From: Aldehydirespirator sp965117015
GTDB lineage: Bacteria > Actinomycetota > Acidimicrobiia > Acidimicrobiales > Aldehydirespiratoraceae
Assembly: GCA_965117015.1 (NCBI GenBank)
Contig: OZ220747.1
Coordinates: 3,224,001-3,288,000 of the forward strand
Direction: 5' to 3'
DNA length: 64,000 nt
This document shows, one piece after another, positions 42,920-50,898 of the stretch. The notes under the pieces were generated by a model that did not search any database, had not been told where the DNA came from, and was given only the letters and a program-made list of their open reading frames with translations. A program made the translations under genes and the position numbers. The first letter of the stretch is position 1, and each line of letters opens with the position of its first letter.

Positions 42920-43174
42920 TCAGAATCGGTATCGCTTCCATGGCACCGCCCAGAAGGGAACGCTGGCCATGAATCGAACGATGTCAGGTCGCCCGTAGTA
43001 GCGTGCCCGGCCGTGTTGTTGGGCCATGAGCACCGTCGGGATCCCACCGAAGATCCGGGCGGCCTGAACGATCAGGCCATCTCGGCGATTGGCATCGCTG
43101 AGGACGTGCGGCTTGACGACCATGATGCCGAAGGTCACGCCTTGTTCTCTGATGACCGCTCCGTCGAACGTCAT
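42920..43174 (-). CDS. conserved small protein (84 aa) coupled to a basic peptide gene
   Basis: An 84-residue protein with an N-terminal beta strand (VTFGIMVVKPHVLSD) and a middle FGGIPTVLMAQQHGRARYYGRPDIVRFM that resembles a conserved small protein family found widely next to a short basic protein. No enzymatic motif is visible. It starts in an ATGA overlap with the basic gene at 43171. Function unknown; I place it by memory of the pair, not by search. Confidence 0.5.
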   Translation of the reverse strand: MTFDGAVIREQGVTFGIMVVKPHVLSDANRRDGLIVQAARIFGGIPTVLMAQQHGRARYYGRPDIVRFMASVPFWAVPWKRYRF

Positions 43175-43311
43175 CGCCGACGTCGCTTAGGAACTCGCTG
43201 GGAGAGAGCCGAGCCGGCGGCAGTTTTCGATGCAGAGCCCGTCCGGCCGTCTCGGAGAACCTTGGAGCCAGCTGTGGCTGCTCGCTTGCTGGTACGGCGA
43301 TTCGTCGCCAT
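43171..43311 (-). CDS. short basic Ser/Ala/Lys-rich protein (46 aa)
   Basis: A 46-residue protein, MATNRRTSKRAATAGSKVLR, then a KTAAGSALSQR core and RRRR tail. The S/T/A-K spacing and the KSAAxSALSQR-like core match a small conserved bacterial family of unknown role, often followed by a gene like the one at 42920. AAGGAG lies just before the ATG. It overlaps the next gene by 4 bp. Confidence 0.5.
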   Translation of the reverse strand: MATNRRTSKRAATAGSKVLRDGRTGSASKTAAGSALSQRVPKRRRR

Positions 43312-43391
43312 GTTGATCTCCTTCCTGGAGTTGGGCTCGGCTGCCGCTTTGACCCCAGGTGGTGATCAGCGGTAGCTACTTGCATCGGCTC

Positions 43392-43580
43392 CTAGTCACG
43401 GACGCTCCGAAATCCCGCGCCCAGTCGCCGTTGACGAGCAGATGCCCTTGCTGCTGCCTTGAGGAGGATCTGCCTTCTCTCCTCGCTCGTGGTCCGCGCC
43501 CTCAGCTTTTCGGCAGCAGGGGTGCCCAACGAAGAACGCTGGATCAGCGTGACTATCTCGTCTTGGCGTGACTCAGTCAT
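43392..43580 (-). CDS. small basic protein after the sigma factor gene
   Basis: A 62-residue basic helical protein (TSEERRQILLKAAARASARQRR). Its ATG overlaps the sigma-factor stop by 4 bp, which argues for a real, co-translated gene. It might act on the sigma factor, but it lacks the zinc motif of common anti-sigma factors. No family recognised. Confidence 0.45.
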   Translation of the reverse strand: MTESRQDEIVTLIQRSSLGTPAAEKLRARTTSEERRQILLKAAARASARQRRLGAGFRSVRD

Positions 43581-44383
43581 GCACTCCTCCTCTGTCGGAT
43601 CTTCTGTCTGGCCCGATATAGGCGTGACTCGACCGCGGCGTACTCGAGGTCGAGGGCTTCGGCGATTTCGTCGACCCCAAAACCCTCGGACCTGAGGAGC
43701 AGGATGGCTCTGTTCGTCTCGCCGCGTATCGGTTCAAGTATCTCGCGCACGGTCCGCTCGGTGTGATCGGCCGACACGACCTCCTGCGCGGGGTCGTCCT
43801 TCGATCTCGCGATGAGTGCCGGATGGTCGCGCTCACCGTCATTCTGTAGTGCTTCTTGCCGGGTGGAGCGCAAATACTCCCGACGCCAATTCCGATACAG
43901 ATTGGGAAACTGAAATATCAGACAATTCCCAATGAAGTAGGTCGTGAGACTAGCTCCCTTGGACGCATTCCAGAGACCCCTCTTCAATACTCGATCCCTG
44001 AAGTCGACGATGGCATCTGCGACGGTGTCGCTCGCGAGCACAAGAGCATCTTCCCGTGGGATTCCCGATCCTGGAGGATCAGGCACCCTCCTACCCTTTG
44101 CGGCCATCTTGCCGAATACCTGTCCGGTAACGATCCAGGCTCGCATCACCTGGAAGCCGTAGTCGATGAGCGCACCCGATACCTCCCGCCACGCACTTCC
44201 TTCGAAACCCTCGATCGAGAGTCTGAACATCAGCTCCGTGTCCGCCTCAAGGCGAGCAAGGCGACGGGCCGACTCAAGCTGACCGAATTCGTCAAGCTCC
44301 CGCTCCGCGACGACAGGTTGTAGCGCCCGGCAGCCGGCGGGCTCCCGTAAACCCAATTCAAAATCTCGGTTACGATCCATCAT
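43577..44383 (-). CDS. RNA polymerase sigma-70 family factor (ECF-like)
   Basis: About 268 residues. Region 2 is visible in GASLTTYFIGNCLIFQFPNLYRNWRREY, and region 4 is ILLLRSEGFGVDEIAEALDLEYAAVESRLYRARQKIRQ. The long N-terminal extension (about 100 residues) is unusual for a minimal ECF factor. ATG 44383 (or 44380) is chosen; the frame runs further up only to a TTG. It sits at the right end of the element with two pairs of small genes and might drive element promoters. Confidence 0.75.
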   Translation of the reverse strand: MMDRNRDFELGLREPAGCRALQPVVAERELDEFGQLESARRLARLEADTELMFRLSIEGFEGSAWREVSGALIDYGFQVMRAWIVTGQVFGKMAAKGRRVPDPPGSGIPREDALVLASDTVADAIVDFRDRVLKRGLWNASKGASLTTYFIGNCLIFQFPNLYRNWRREYLRSTRQEALQNDGERDHPALIARSKDDPAQEVVSADHTERTVREILEPIRGETNRAILLLRSEGFGVDEIAEALDLEYAAVESRLYRARQKIRQRRSA

Positions 44384-44785
44384 CCGTCGCCTGACGTGGC
44401 CGGCGGCCAAGAGTGGCCAACGCCCACTTCTTAGTCACTGCTCGTCATATTTCCCGCGCTTCCGGCGAGAAATCTTGGCAGTTCCGTTGCGTGGCGAGCG
44501 GCAGAGCCACTACGGAAGCCGAGACTCCCTCGCCCCGTGACTCGGAAACCAAGCCTAGGTCCCCAATGGGATTCTCGATGCGACCCACCGACGGCTGGCG
44601 TCGCTCTGGGTTCCGAAGCTCGGTCGCGCAGACCCAATGCTCTGCGCTCAGCCAAGTGCCATCGCCCCGCCTGGCCGGGCCTCAAAAGCGTCGCTGCCGC
44701 GCCCACACATAGCTGCCATGTCGCCATGGCGCGACGCCCGGAAACCCGTTCTGACACGTCGGATAACGAAGCTTCACAGATCGTC
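44384..44785. other. non-coding stretch at the right end of the element
   Basis: No gene supported. It leads into the paired 12-bp repeats and the right attachment repeat. The sigma-factor promoter must lie here, but no clear motif was found. Confidence 0.4.
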
Positions 44786-44809
44786 CGTTAGAATTTTCGT
44801 TAGAAGTTT
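44786..44809. repeat. tandem 12-bp repeats near the right element end
   Basis: CGTTAGAATTTT and CGTTAGAAGTTT lie head to tail, preceded by TCGTC as in the left copy. They match the pair at 22458-22481 in the same orientation, 66 bp inside the right attachment core. Candidate integrase arm or excisionase sites. Confidence 0.55.
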
Positions 44810-44829
44810 GGGCGATCTCAGAGTTATCC

Positions 44830-44919
44830 ACAGGTAAGCCCAGATCAGAAATGTACTCTGACCTAGGCTTTTTTCTGTCGGGCTGGGGAGATTTGAACTC
44901 CCGACCTTCGGTCCCCCAG
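44830..44919. repeat. right attachment-site repeat overlapping tRNA-Pro
   Basis: The 45-bp core 44875-44919 is identical to 22295-22339 and covers the 3' half of the tRNA-Pro gene plus 3 bp. Similarity continues left to about 44830 (ACAGGT, GCCCAGATCA, CTGACCT). The element-side copy restores the tRNA 3' half, as expected for integration into a tRNA gene. Confidence 0.85.
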
Positions 44920-44952
44920 ACCGACGCGCTAACCAAGCTGCGCCACAGCCCG
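44878..44952 (-). tRNA. tRNA-Pro (anticodon GGG)
   Basis: Acceptor stem CGGGCTG/CAGCCCG, a D-arm with GGTTAGC, anticodon stem TCGGT/ACCGA closing the loop CTGGGGG (anticodon GGG, G at 37 as usual in tRNA-Pro), and T-loop GTTCAAATC. The discriminator is A and CCA is not encoded. Its 3' half is duplicated at 22295, which marks it as an integration target. Confidence 0.95.
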
Positions 44953-44970
44953 TGGAGGCGAGACTAGCGG

Positions 44971-45183
44971 CTACAGCAGGAGGGCCACACCCTGCACGGC
45001 CCGCCACACGAGGTAGACCGCGGCGCCGCCCACCAGCAGCCAGAAGTGCCACGGGATGCGCTCCGCGGCCGCTGTCGAACGCCCATCCGGGTGCTGGACC
45101 TCGCGGCCGCAGGACGGGCACGCGCCCTCGGTGGTGAGCGTGGCCGGTGTCAGGTACCGCTCGCAGGACCGGCACCATGCCAT
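44971..45183 (-). CDS. small zinc-ribbon membrane protein
   Basis: A 70-residue protein with a four-cysteine ribbon (C4-x2-C7 in MAWCRSC, then CPSC) and one C-terminal membrane helix (WHFWLLVGGAAVYLVWRAV). It starts 4 bp after the phosphatase stop, so it is co-transcribed. Zinc-ribbon plus single-helix proteins of this kind are common hypothetical actinobacterial proteins. Function unknown. Confidence 0.6.
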   Translation of the reverse strand: MAWCRSCERYLTPATLTTEGACPSCGREVQHPDGRSTAAAERIPWHFWLLVGGAAVYLVWRAVQGVALLL

Positions 45184-45187
45184 GGGC

Positions 45188-46267
45188 TCAGTCTCGGCGG
45201 ATGGCCATGATGGCGGTGTCGTCGCCGATCGTGCCCCCCGCGAAGTCCTTGGCCGCGTCCAGCAGCGACTTGCACAGCACGTCGGGCGCCGCGTTGAGGT
45301 CCCGCTCAACCGAGCGGATGATCCGGTTCTCGCCGAACTGCTGGCGCCCGGCGCGGGCCTCGGCCAGACCGTCGGTGTACATCACCACCAGATCGCCCGA
45401 CGCCATCGGGATCTCCCTCGAGAAGTAGGTCGCCTGGGGGTCGAGCATCAGCAGAGGGCCGGTGGAGCGCAGCGGCCTGGTGCCCTCCTCATGGAACAGA
45501 AACGCGGCCGGGTGTCCCGCCGACGAGTACCGCAGCGTCCCGGCCTCGGTGTCGAACACCACCACGCACGCCGAGATGAACTCCTCGTTGCGGTCCCCCG
45601 CCGCCAGCTGCGCATTGATCTCCTCCAAGGCCTGGGCCGGATCGCGGAACTGGCGCAGGAACACCCGCAGCAGGTACTTGGCCTGGAACGCGGTGATCGA
45701 CGACTCGATGCCGTGGCCGGCAACGTCGCCGATGACCGCAGCCACTCGGTGGCGCCCCACCCGGTGCACGTCGAAGAAGTCGCCCGCCATCAGCCCCGAG
45801 CCCGCCTGGTAGACCCGGCCGATCTCGAACCCGCTGAAGTCGGGCACCTCCTCGGGGGCCAGCCGGGCCGCCCACGCCTTGGGCGCCAACTGCTCCTGCT
45901 CGAGGGCCTGCTCGGCCCGGCGCTCCAGCGCGTAGCGGTTGCGGGCCATGCGGACCTCTTCGAGCGCGGTGCGGGCCCACCACACCGACATCACCGCGGG
46001 CACACCCAGCACGGCCAGCACGGCCGTGATGTTGTCGAGGTTCACCCGGCCCACCAGCAGCGCCACCGCCACCAGCAGGCCGTAGACGATCGCCCCGTGG
46101 ACGTCCTTGCGGTACCCGGCCTCGGCCAGGGCCAGCGCCTCGGGATGGGTGCCGGCGTCGCTCTCGATCAGGCGCACGAACCGCTGGCGGTGGCGGGCCG
46201 AGCGGATGTAGAACACCATGGCCAGCGCGCAGCTCAGGGCCAGGAGATCGAGAACGATCGTCACCAC
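45188..46267 (-). CDS. SpoIIE-type PP2C serine phosphatase, membrane anchored
   Basis: A 359-residue protein. Membrane segments occur near 3-22 and 55-95 (AIVYGLLVAVALLVG, AVLAVLGVPAVMSVWW), then a short coiled linker and a PPM/SpoIIE phosphatase domain. Metal-binding aspartates are visible in LMAGDFFDV, GDVAGHG, MYTDGLAEA and GTIGDDTAIM. Such enzymes dephosphorylate anti-sigma antagonists in partner-switching stress pathways. No kinase or antagonist gene is adjacent, so its pathway is open. Confidence 0.88.
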   Translation of the reverse strand: MVTIVLDLLALSCALAMVFYIRSARHRQRFVRLIESDAGTHPEALALAEAGYRKDVHGAIVYGLLVAVALLVGRVNLDNITAVLAVLGVPAVMSVWWARTALEEVRMARNRYALERRAEQALEQEQLAPKAWAARLAPEEVPDFSGFEIGRVYQAGSGLMAGDFFDVHRVGRHRVAAVIGDVAGHGIESSITAFQAKYLLRVFLRQFRDPAQALEEINAQLAAGDRNEEFISACVVVFDTEAGTLRYSSAGHPAAFLFHEEGTRPLRSTGPLLMLDPQATYFSREIPMASGDLVVMYTDGLAEARAGRQQFGENRIIRSVERDLNAAPDVLCKSLLDAAKDFAGGTIGDDTAIMAIRRD

Positions 46268-46393
46268 GGGCGGCCCCTCCCCTCAGATTCGCGGCTCGAT
46301 GCCGCCCACATCGTACCGCCTCGGAGCGACACCCAGGGTCGAAGGCCCCCGCTCAGGGCTGTCCCGCGCCCACGGATCGGCCCCGATGATGGG

Positions 46394-47737
46394 TTACTCG
46401 TCGCGGCGGCGGACCCTGAATTTGAGCGCGGTGACGCCCAGGTCGAAGCTCTCGCGCAGCTTGCGCTCGATGTAGCGAAGGTACGTGCGGGGCAGGGTGC
46501 GGTTGGCGAACAGCGTGAACGTCGGCGGGTCGGTGGCCACCTGCGTGGCGTACAGGATGCGGGCCCCCGCGGGCGCGGGCTGGGCGCTCTGAGCGGCCCG
46601 CACCACCTCGTTGACCCTCCTGGTGGGGATGCGGGTGCGGTACTCGGCCACCGCCGCGCTCAGCGACGGCCAGAGCCGGGTGACGCCCTTGCCGCTGAGG
46701 GCGCTGATGCGCAGCACCGGCGGATCGCCCAGGAAGCCCAGCCTGTCCGCGACGTCGCGGCCCAGATCGAGGCGGGTCTCGGTGTCGACCAGGTCCCACT
46801 TGTTGAGCAGGATCACCACCGGGCAGCCCGCCGCGTCGACCCGCTCGGCCAGGCGCTGGTCCTGATGGGTCACCCCCACCGACGAGTCGATCACCAGCAG
46901 GGCCACATCCGCGGTGTCCACCGCCCGCAGGGCCCTCACCAGCGAGTAGTACTCGGTGCCGGAGTCGATGCGGGCCCGGCGGCGCATCCCGGCGGTGTCG
47001 ATGAACCGGACCGGCCCCTCGTCGGTCTCGATGAGGGTGTCGATGGCGTCGCGCGTCGTGCCCGGAAGGTCGTGCACGATGGCACGGTCCTCCCCTATCA
47101 GCCGGTTGAACAGCGTCGACTTCCCGGCGTTGGGCCGGCCCACCAGCACCACCGAGAACGCCTCGGCAGCGGCGGCCGCCAGGCTCTCGCCGATCGAGTC
47201 GGGGGCCGGTCCGGGCGGCAAGTCCGTTGCGGTCGCAGCGCCGGCCGCGTCAAGGCGGGCGACGAGCTCGTCCAGCAGGTCGCCGGTGCCGCGGCCGTGC
47301 AGCGCGCTGACCTGGTGGGGCGTGCCGAGACCGAGCCCCAGCAGCTCCCACACCGAATCGGCCTGGGACGCGTGGTCGACCTTGTTGGCCACCACCATCA
47401 CCGGCACGTCGGCGGAGTGCAGGACCCGGGCGACCTGCTCGTCGTCGGCGGTCAGGCCGACCGACGCGTCCACCACGAACAGCACCGCGTCGGCCTCGCG
47501 CACGGCCCGCTCGGCCTGGGCGCTGACCTTGGCGTCGAGGTCGTCGCGGGAGGCGCTCCAGCCGCCGGTGTCGAGCAGCGTGAAGCTGCGGCTCTGCCAC
47601 TCGGCATCGACCGCCTTGCGGTCGCGGGTGACGCCCGGCCGCTCCTCCACGATCGCCTCGCGGCGACCCAGTATGCGGTTCACCAGCGTCGACTTGCCGA
47701 CGTTGGGCCGGCCGACCACGGCCACCACCGGGTTCAC
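46394..47737 (-). CDS. der: ribosome biogenesis GTPase Der
   Basis: A 447-residue double-GTPase. Two G domains follow each other: GRPNVGKST, DTGGW and NKVD in the first, GRPNAGKST, DTAGM and NKWD in the second. A C-terminal KH-like domain ends with RESFDLGVTALKFRVRRRDE. Der acts in maturation of the 50S ribosomal subunit and is usually essential. GTG 47737 overlaps the stop of the radical-SAM gene (GTGA), so the two are translationally coupled, a widespread actinobacterial pairing. Confidence 0.95.
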   Translation of the reverse strand: MNPVVAVVGRPNVGKSTLVNRILGRREAIVEERPGVTRDRKAVDAEWQSRSFTLLDTGGWSASRDDLDAKVSAQAERAVREADAVLFVVDASVGLTADDEQVARVLHSADVPVMVVANKVDHASQADSVWELLGLGLGTPHQVSALHGRGTGDLLDELVARLDAAGAATATDLPPGPAPDSIGESLAAAAAEAFSVVLVGRPNAGKSTLFNRLIGEDRAIVHDLPGTTRDAIDTLIETDEGPVRFIDTAGMRRRARIDSGTEYYSLVRALRAVDTADVALLVIDSSVGVTHQDQRLAERVDAAGCPVVILLNKWDLVDTETRLDLGRDVADRLGFLGDPPVLRISALSGKGVTRLWPSLSAAVAEYRTRIPTRRVNEVVRAAQSAQPAPAGARILYATQVATDPPTFTLFANRTLPRTYLRYIERKLRESFDLGVTALKFRVRRRDE

Positions 47738-49140
47738 GACGGCTCCAGTGCGAGTCTCAGCGCCCGCCCGTGGGTGGCGACCACCTCTACCAGGCGGGGA
47801 AGCTCCTGCGTGCTCATCCCGTCGAGGAAGCGGCCCCGGCTGAGGCACACGTCGGGCAGCAGGTAGCGGTGGCCCTCGGGCTCGCCGGCCAGGACCCGGG
47901 CCACGTCCTCGCCCACCATCAGCCCGGTCACACCGATGTTGCCGCCGAAGAAGCGGTTCTCGACCGGAATCACGCGTGCGTCGCGGCGGCCCAGCGACTC
48001 CACCAACGGCGACACAACCGCCGCCCCCAGGGTGCCGGTGAGCACCGCCACGGGCGCGGTCCGTCCGGCGCGGCGCGGCCCGAGCGACACCTGCACGGGC
48101 GAGTCGTTGGGACCGGCCACCATCTCGGCGGCCGAGCCCTGGCGGGGAGCGCGGTAGCCGTCGGCCGGCGCGCCGTCCACCCAGGCGAAGAAGCCCGAGC
48201 GCGGCGGGGTGGGCGCGTGGCCCTCCTCCGAGAACTCGGTCTCGAAGGCCCGGGCCATGCCGATGCCGTCCTCGTGCATGTCGAAGCCCTCGTAGTGCTC
48301 CGCGGCCGGGAAGCTGCGCCCGCACATGAGGTAGTACTCGTCGGCCACGAAGGCCAGGCGGCGACCGAGCACCCGTAGGAACACCGACTGCCAGCTCTCG
48401 ACGAGGTCGACGACCGCAGCCGCCTCGGCTTGAGTGTGGAGCCGCATCCTGGACTGGCGGTTGAACCTCGACAGCCCGAGGGGCACCACACACAGTGTTC
48501 GCAGCTCCGGGAAGCGGTCGAGCACGCCCGCCAGGGTGTCGGCCAGCACGTCGCCGTCGTTGACGCCGGGGCACACCACCACCTGGCCATGAACCTCGAT
48601 GCCGGCATCGAGCAGGAGCCGCAGCCAGCGCAGCGACACCGCGCCGCGGCGGTTCTGGAGGATCGAGGCCCGCACGTCGGGGTCGGTGGAGTGGATCGAC
48701 ACGTACAGCGGCGACAGCCGCTCGGTCACCACCCGCTCGTAGTCGAGCTCGGTGAACCGAGTGAGGGTGGTGAAGTTCCCGTAAAGGAACGACAGCCGGT
48801 AGTCGTCGTCCTTGAGATACAGCGAGCGACGCATCCCCCGCGGCAGCTGGTGCACGAAACAGAACTCGCAGTGGTTGTCGCAAGTCTGCACCCCGTCGAA
48901 CACGGCCGCGTCGACCTCCGCGCCGAGAGGCTCACCCTCCTGCTTGGCGACCACCACGGTGAAGCTCTGGCCGTCGCGCTGAACCTCGAGGGGGATCTCG
49001 GCCCCGTCGCTCAACAACTGCCAGCGGATTACGTCGCGGGGCGCCTCCCCGGCAATGGCCGCGACTTCGTCTCCGGGCCTCAGCCCTGCCCGCTCGGCCG
49101 GAGATCCGGAGGCGATAGCCACGATCTGCGGTCCGGCCAC
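47734..49140 (-). CDS. DUF512 radical-SAM protein with N-terminal PDZ-like domain
   Basis: A 468-residue protein. The N-terminal PDZ-like domain (GSPAERAGLRPGDEVAAI) is followed by a radical-SAM-like domain with C-x3-C-x2-C in CDNHCEFCFVHQLP, and then the DUF512 C-terminal region (GVTGLMVGEDVARVL, PDVCLSRGRFLDGMS). The family is conserved beside der and has been suggested to act in iron-sulfur or ribosome-linked chemistry, but its reaction is not settled. GTG start at 49140. Confidence 0.9.
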   Translation of the reverse strand: MAGPQIVAIASGSPAERAGLRPGDEVAAIAGEAPRDVIRWQLLSDGAEIPLEVQRDGQSFTVVVAKQEGEPLGAEVDAAVFDGVQTCDNHCEFCFVHQLPRGMRRSLYLKDDDYRLSFLYGNFTTLTRFTELDYERVVTERLSPLYVSIHSTDPDVRASILQNRRGAVSLRWLRLLLDAGIEVHGQVVVCPGVNDGDVLADTLAGVLDRFPELRTLCVVPLGLSRFNRQSRMRLHTQAEAAAVVDLVESWQSVFLRVLGRRLAFVADEYYLMCGRSFPAAEHYEGFDMHEDGIGMARAFETEFSEEGHAPTPPRSGFFAWVDGAPADGYRAPRQGSAAEMVAGPNDSPVQVSLGPRRAGRTAPVAVLTGTLGAAVVSPLVESLGRRDARVIPVENRFFGGNIGVTGLMVGEDVARVLAGEPEGHRYLLPDVCLSRGRFLDGMSTQELPRLVEVVATHGRALRLALEPS

Positions 49141-49303
49141 CGTCCAAGGCTACCGGCCGGGGCCGACCCAGCAGTGCCGTCATCACGCTTCGCAGCACTT
49201 CAGTTGCAGTATTGAGCAATGTCATGTAGTTTACTGATATGTGCATGTCTGAAGGTCTACTGCGGGACTGTGACAAGGGGGTCGGGAGAGCCGGAGGCGG
49301 GCC

Positions 49304-50584
49304 GTGGCCGCGGTGACGGTCAGCCGGTCGGACGGCGGGCTGATCGCGATCAAGCAGGTCCCGGCGGAACGGGCCATAGACATCCAGCGGGAGGCGGATC
49401 TGCTGAGGCGACTGGACCATCCGGGCCTGGTGCGGTTCGTCGACCTGGTCGAGACCGCGGACGGCGGCCGGGCCCTGCACACCGAGTTCGTCAACTCCGA
49501 CACCTGGGCGTCCCGGCCGTTCACCGACCCGGCCGAGCGGGCCGCGGGGATGGCCGCGGTGGCCGCGGTGGTGGCCGACCTCCACCAACTGGGCGTCGCC
49601 CACCTCCAGCTCACCCCGCCCCACATCCTGCACGGCGAGAACGACCTCCCCGTGCTGTGCGGTCTGACCTCGGCCGCCGAGGCCACCCCCGAGAACCGCC
49701 ACACCGACCTGGCCGCGCTGGCCGACCTCTGCCACGAACCGGCGCTGGGCCGAGGAGCCCTCTCCGGCAAGCTGTTCTCGCTGGCCGACGAGGCCCGGTC
49801 GGGAACGCTCAGCGCCCGCGAACTGGCCCGGCGGCTCGACCTGCTCGCAACCAGGCGACCGACGGGAATGGCGCCAGTCCGGGTGGCGGGCGGTGGCGTT
49901 CTCGACGGCCTCAAACGACGCTGCCGGCCCAAGCCGCTCCTCAGGACCGGTGCAGTGGTCGTCGCCGTCTTCGCAGGCTTCGCGGTCGGGGTCCGAAGCG
50001 GAGACCCGGAGCCACCCCCGGCAGTCCCAACGCCAGCACAGGATCAAGCCCCTGGCGATGTTGCCGGCACGAGTCGGGACCGGTTCGACGAGCACGACCC
50101 AGTCGATGCAACGGGCCCGGTCGCCGAGCCCGAGCCGGTCAGCGAGCGGAACCCGATCGCCGAAACCGGTCTGGTCAGCGAGCGAGATCTGATCGCGGTG
50201 CCGGACCCAATCGCCGAACCGGGCCAGATCGCGGTGCCGGACCCGACCGGCGCGCCCGGACAGATCGCGGTGTCGGTGCGGGAGGCAGCCGCAGTCATCG
50301 AGCACGGCGGGCGCCGCTACGCCATAGGCGCCACCGGCGACTTCGTGGAGGTCGGCGACTGGGACTGCGACGGCCAGGCCACCGCCGCGATCGTCCGTCC
50401 CAGCACCGGCGGGGTCGTGCTGTTCGACGCCTGGCCCGGCCCGGGCGAGACCATCTCGCTGCCGGTGCGTTGGAGCGTCGACTCCCCCACCGGCGCCGAC
50501 GCGGTCGCCCACGGCCAGTGCGACCTGCTGCGGGTCTACACCACCGCCGGTTCGAGGCTCTTCAACCCCGGCGAGGCGTCATGA
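49304..50584 (+). CDS. membrane protein with degenerate protein-kinase domain
   Basis: A 426-residue protein. Residues 1-195 follow the protein kinase fold: IAIKQV with a candidate ATP lysine, READLLRRLDHPGLVRFVDL, then HLQLTPPHIL where kinases have HxDLKPxNIL. The catalytic aspartate is replaced by Q, and no DFG is seen. A membrane helix (LLRTGAVVVAVFAGFAVGV) and a proline- and aspartate-rich extracellular spacer with PDP(I/T)...GQIAV repeats follow, then a small beta domain (DWDCDGQATAAIVRP). It is likely a signalling pseudokinase. A TTGCAG-17 bp-TAGTTT promoter-like pair lies at 49204-49232. Coupled to the next gene by ATGA. Confidence 0.65.
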   Translation: MAAVTVSRSDGGLIAIKQVPAERAIDIQREADLLRRLDHPGLVRFVDLVETADGGRALHTEFVNSDTWASRPFTDPAERAAGMAAVAAVVADLHQLGVAHLQLTPPHILHGENDLPVLCGLTSAAEATPENRHTDLAALADLCHEPALGRGALSGKLFSLADEARSGTLSARELARRLDLLATRRPTGMAPVRVAGGGVLDGLKRRCRPKPLLRTGAVVVAVFAGFAVGVRSGDPEPPPAVPTPAQDQAPGDVAGTSRDRFDEHDPVDATGPVAEPEPVSERNPIAETGLVSERDLIAVPDPIAEPGQIAVPDPTGAPGQIAVSVREAAAVIEHGGRRYAIGATGDFVEVGDWDCDGQATAAIVRPSTGGVVLFDAWPGPGETISLPVRWSVDSPTGADAVAHGQCDLLRVYTTAGSRLFNPGEAS

Positions 50585-50898
50585 CCAACTACACCGGCCC
50601 GACAAGCGCGGAGAGACCACCGGCCTCGAGCCCCCGGATCATCCCGCCAGGACTGCGCCGGCTGGCCGCGGGCGCCTGGCTGGCGGCCGCGGTGGTATTG
50701 GCCGCCGGTGCAACATCGGCATCGGCATCGGCACCGGCCGGGGGCTCCGCCTACTCGATCACCGAAGTCGGCCGTGCGCCGGCGACCGGGTTCAGCATCA
50801 GCGACATCGGTGCCGTCCCCACTCCCGGCTACCACTCCCCCGACACAACCGACGTTCCGGCCAGCGCGGTCGAGGTCGGCGACATCAACTCCCGCTGA
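50581..50898 (+). CDS. small exported or membrane-anchored hypothetical protein
   Basis: A 105-residue protein with a hydrophobic segment (LAAGAWLAAAVVLAAGATSASASA, about 28-51) that may be a signal peptide or anchor, and a short Ser/Pro/Asp-rich tail. It starts in an ATGA overlap with the pseudokinase gene, so the two probably act together at the membrane. Its end overlaps the convergent rsmE gene by 14 bp. No family recognised. Confidence 0.55.
   Translation: MTNYTGPTSAERPPASSPRIIPPGLRRLAAGAWLAAAVVLAAGATSASASAPAGGSAYSITEVGRAPATGFSISDIGAVPTPGYHSPDTTDVPASAVEVGDINSR

Noticed and set aside
42815..43375. 186-residue rightward frame opposite the two small leftward genes
   Set aside because: The leftward pair has an ATGA overlap and family-like sequences; the rightward frame has neither.
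49219..50898. 559-residue frame across the pseudokinase gene
   Set aside because: Most of it is a frame-shifted shadow full of G/R/P; only its last 105 residues, from ATG 50581, look real.
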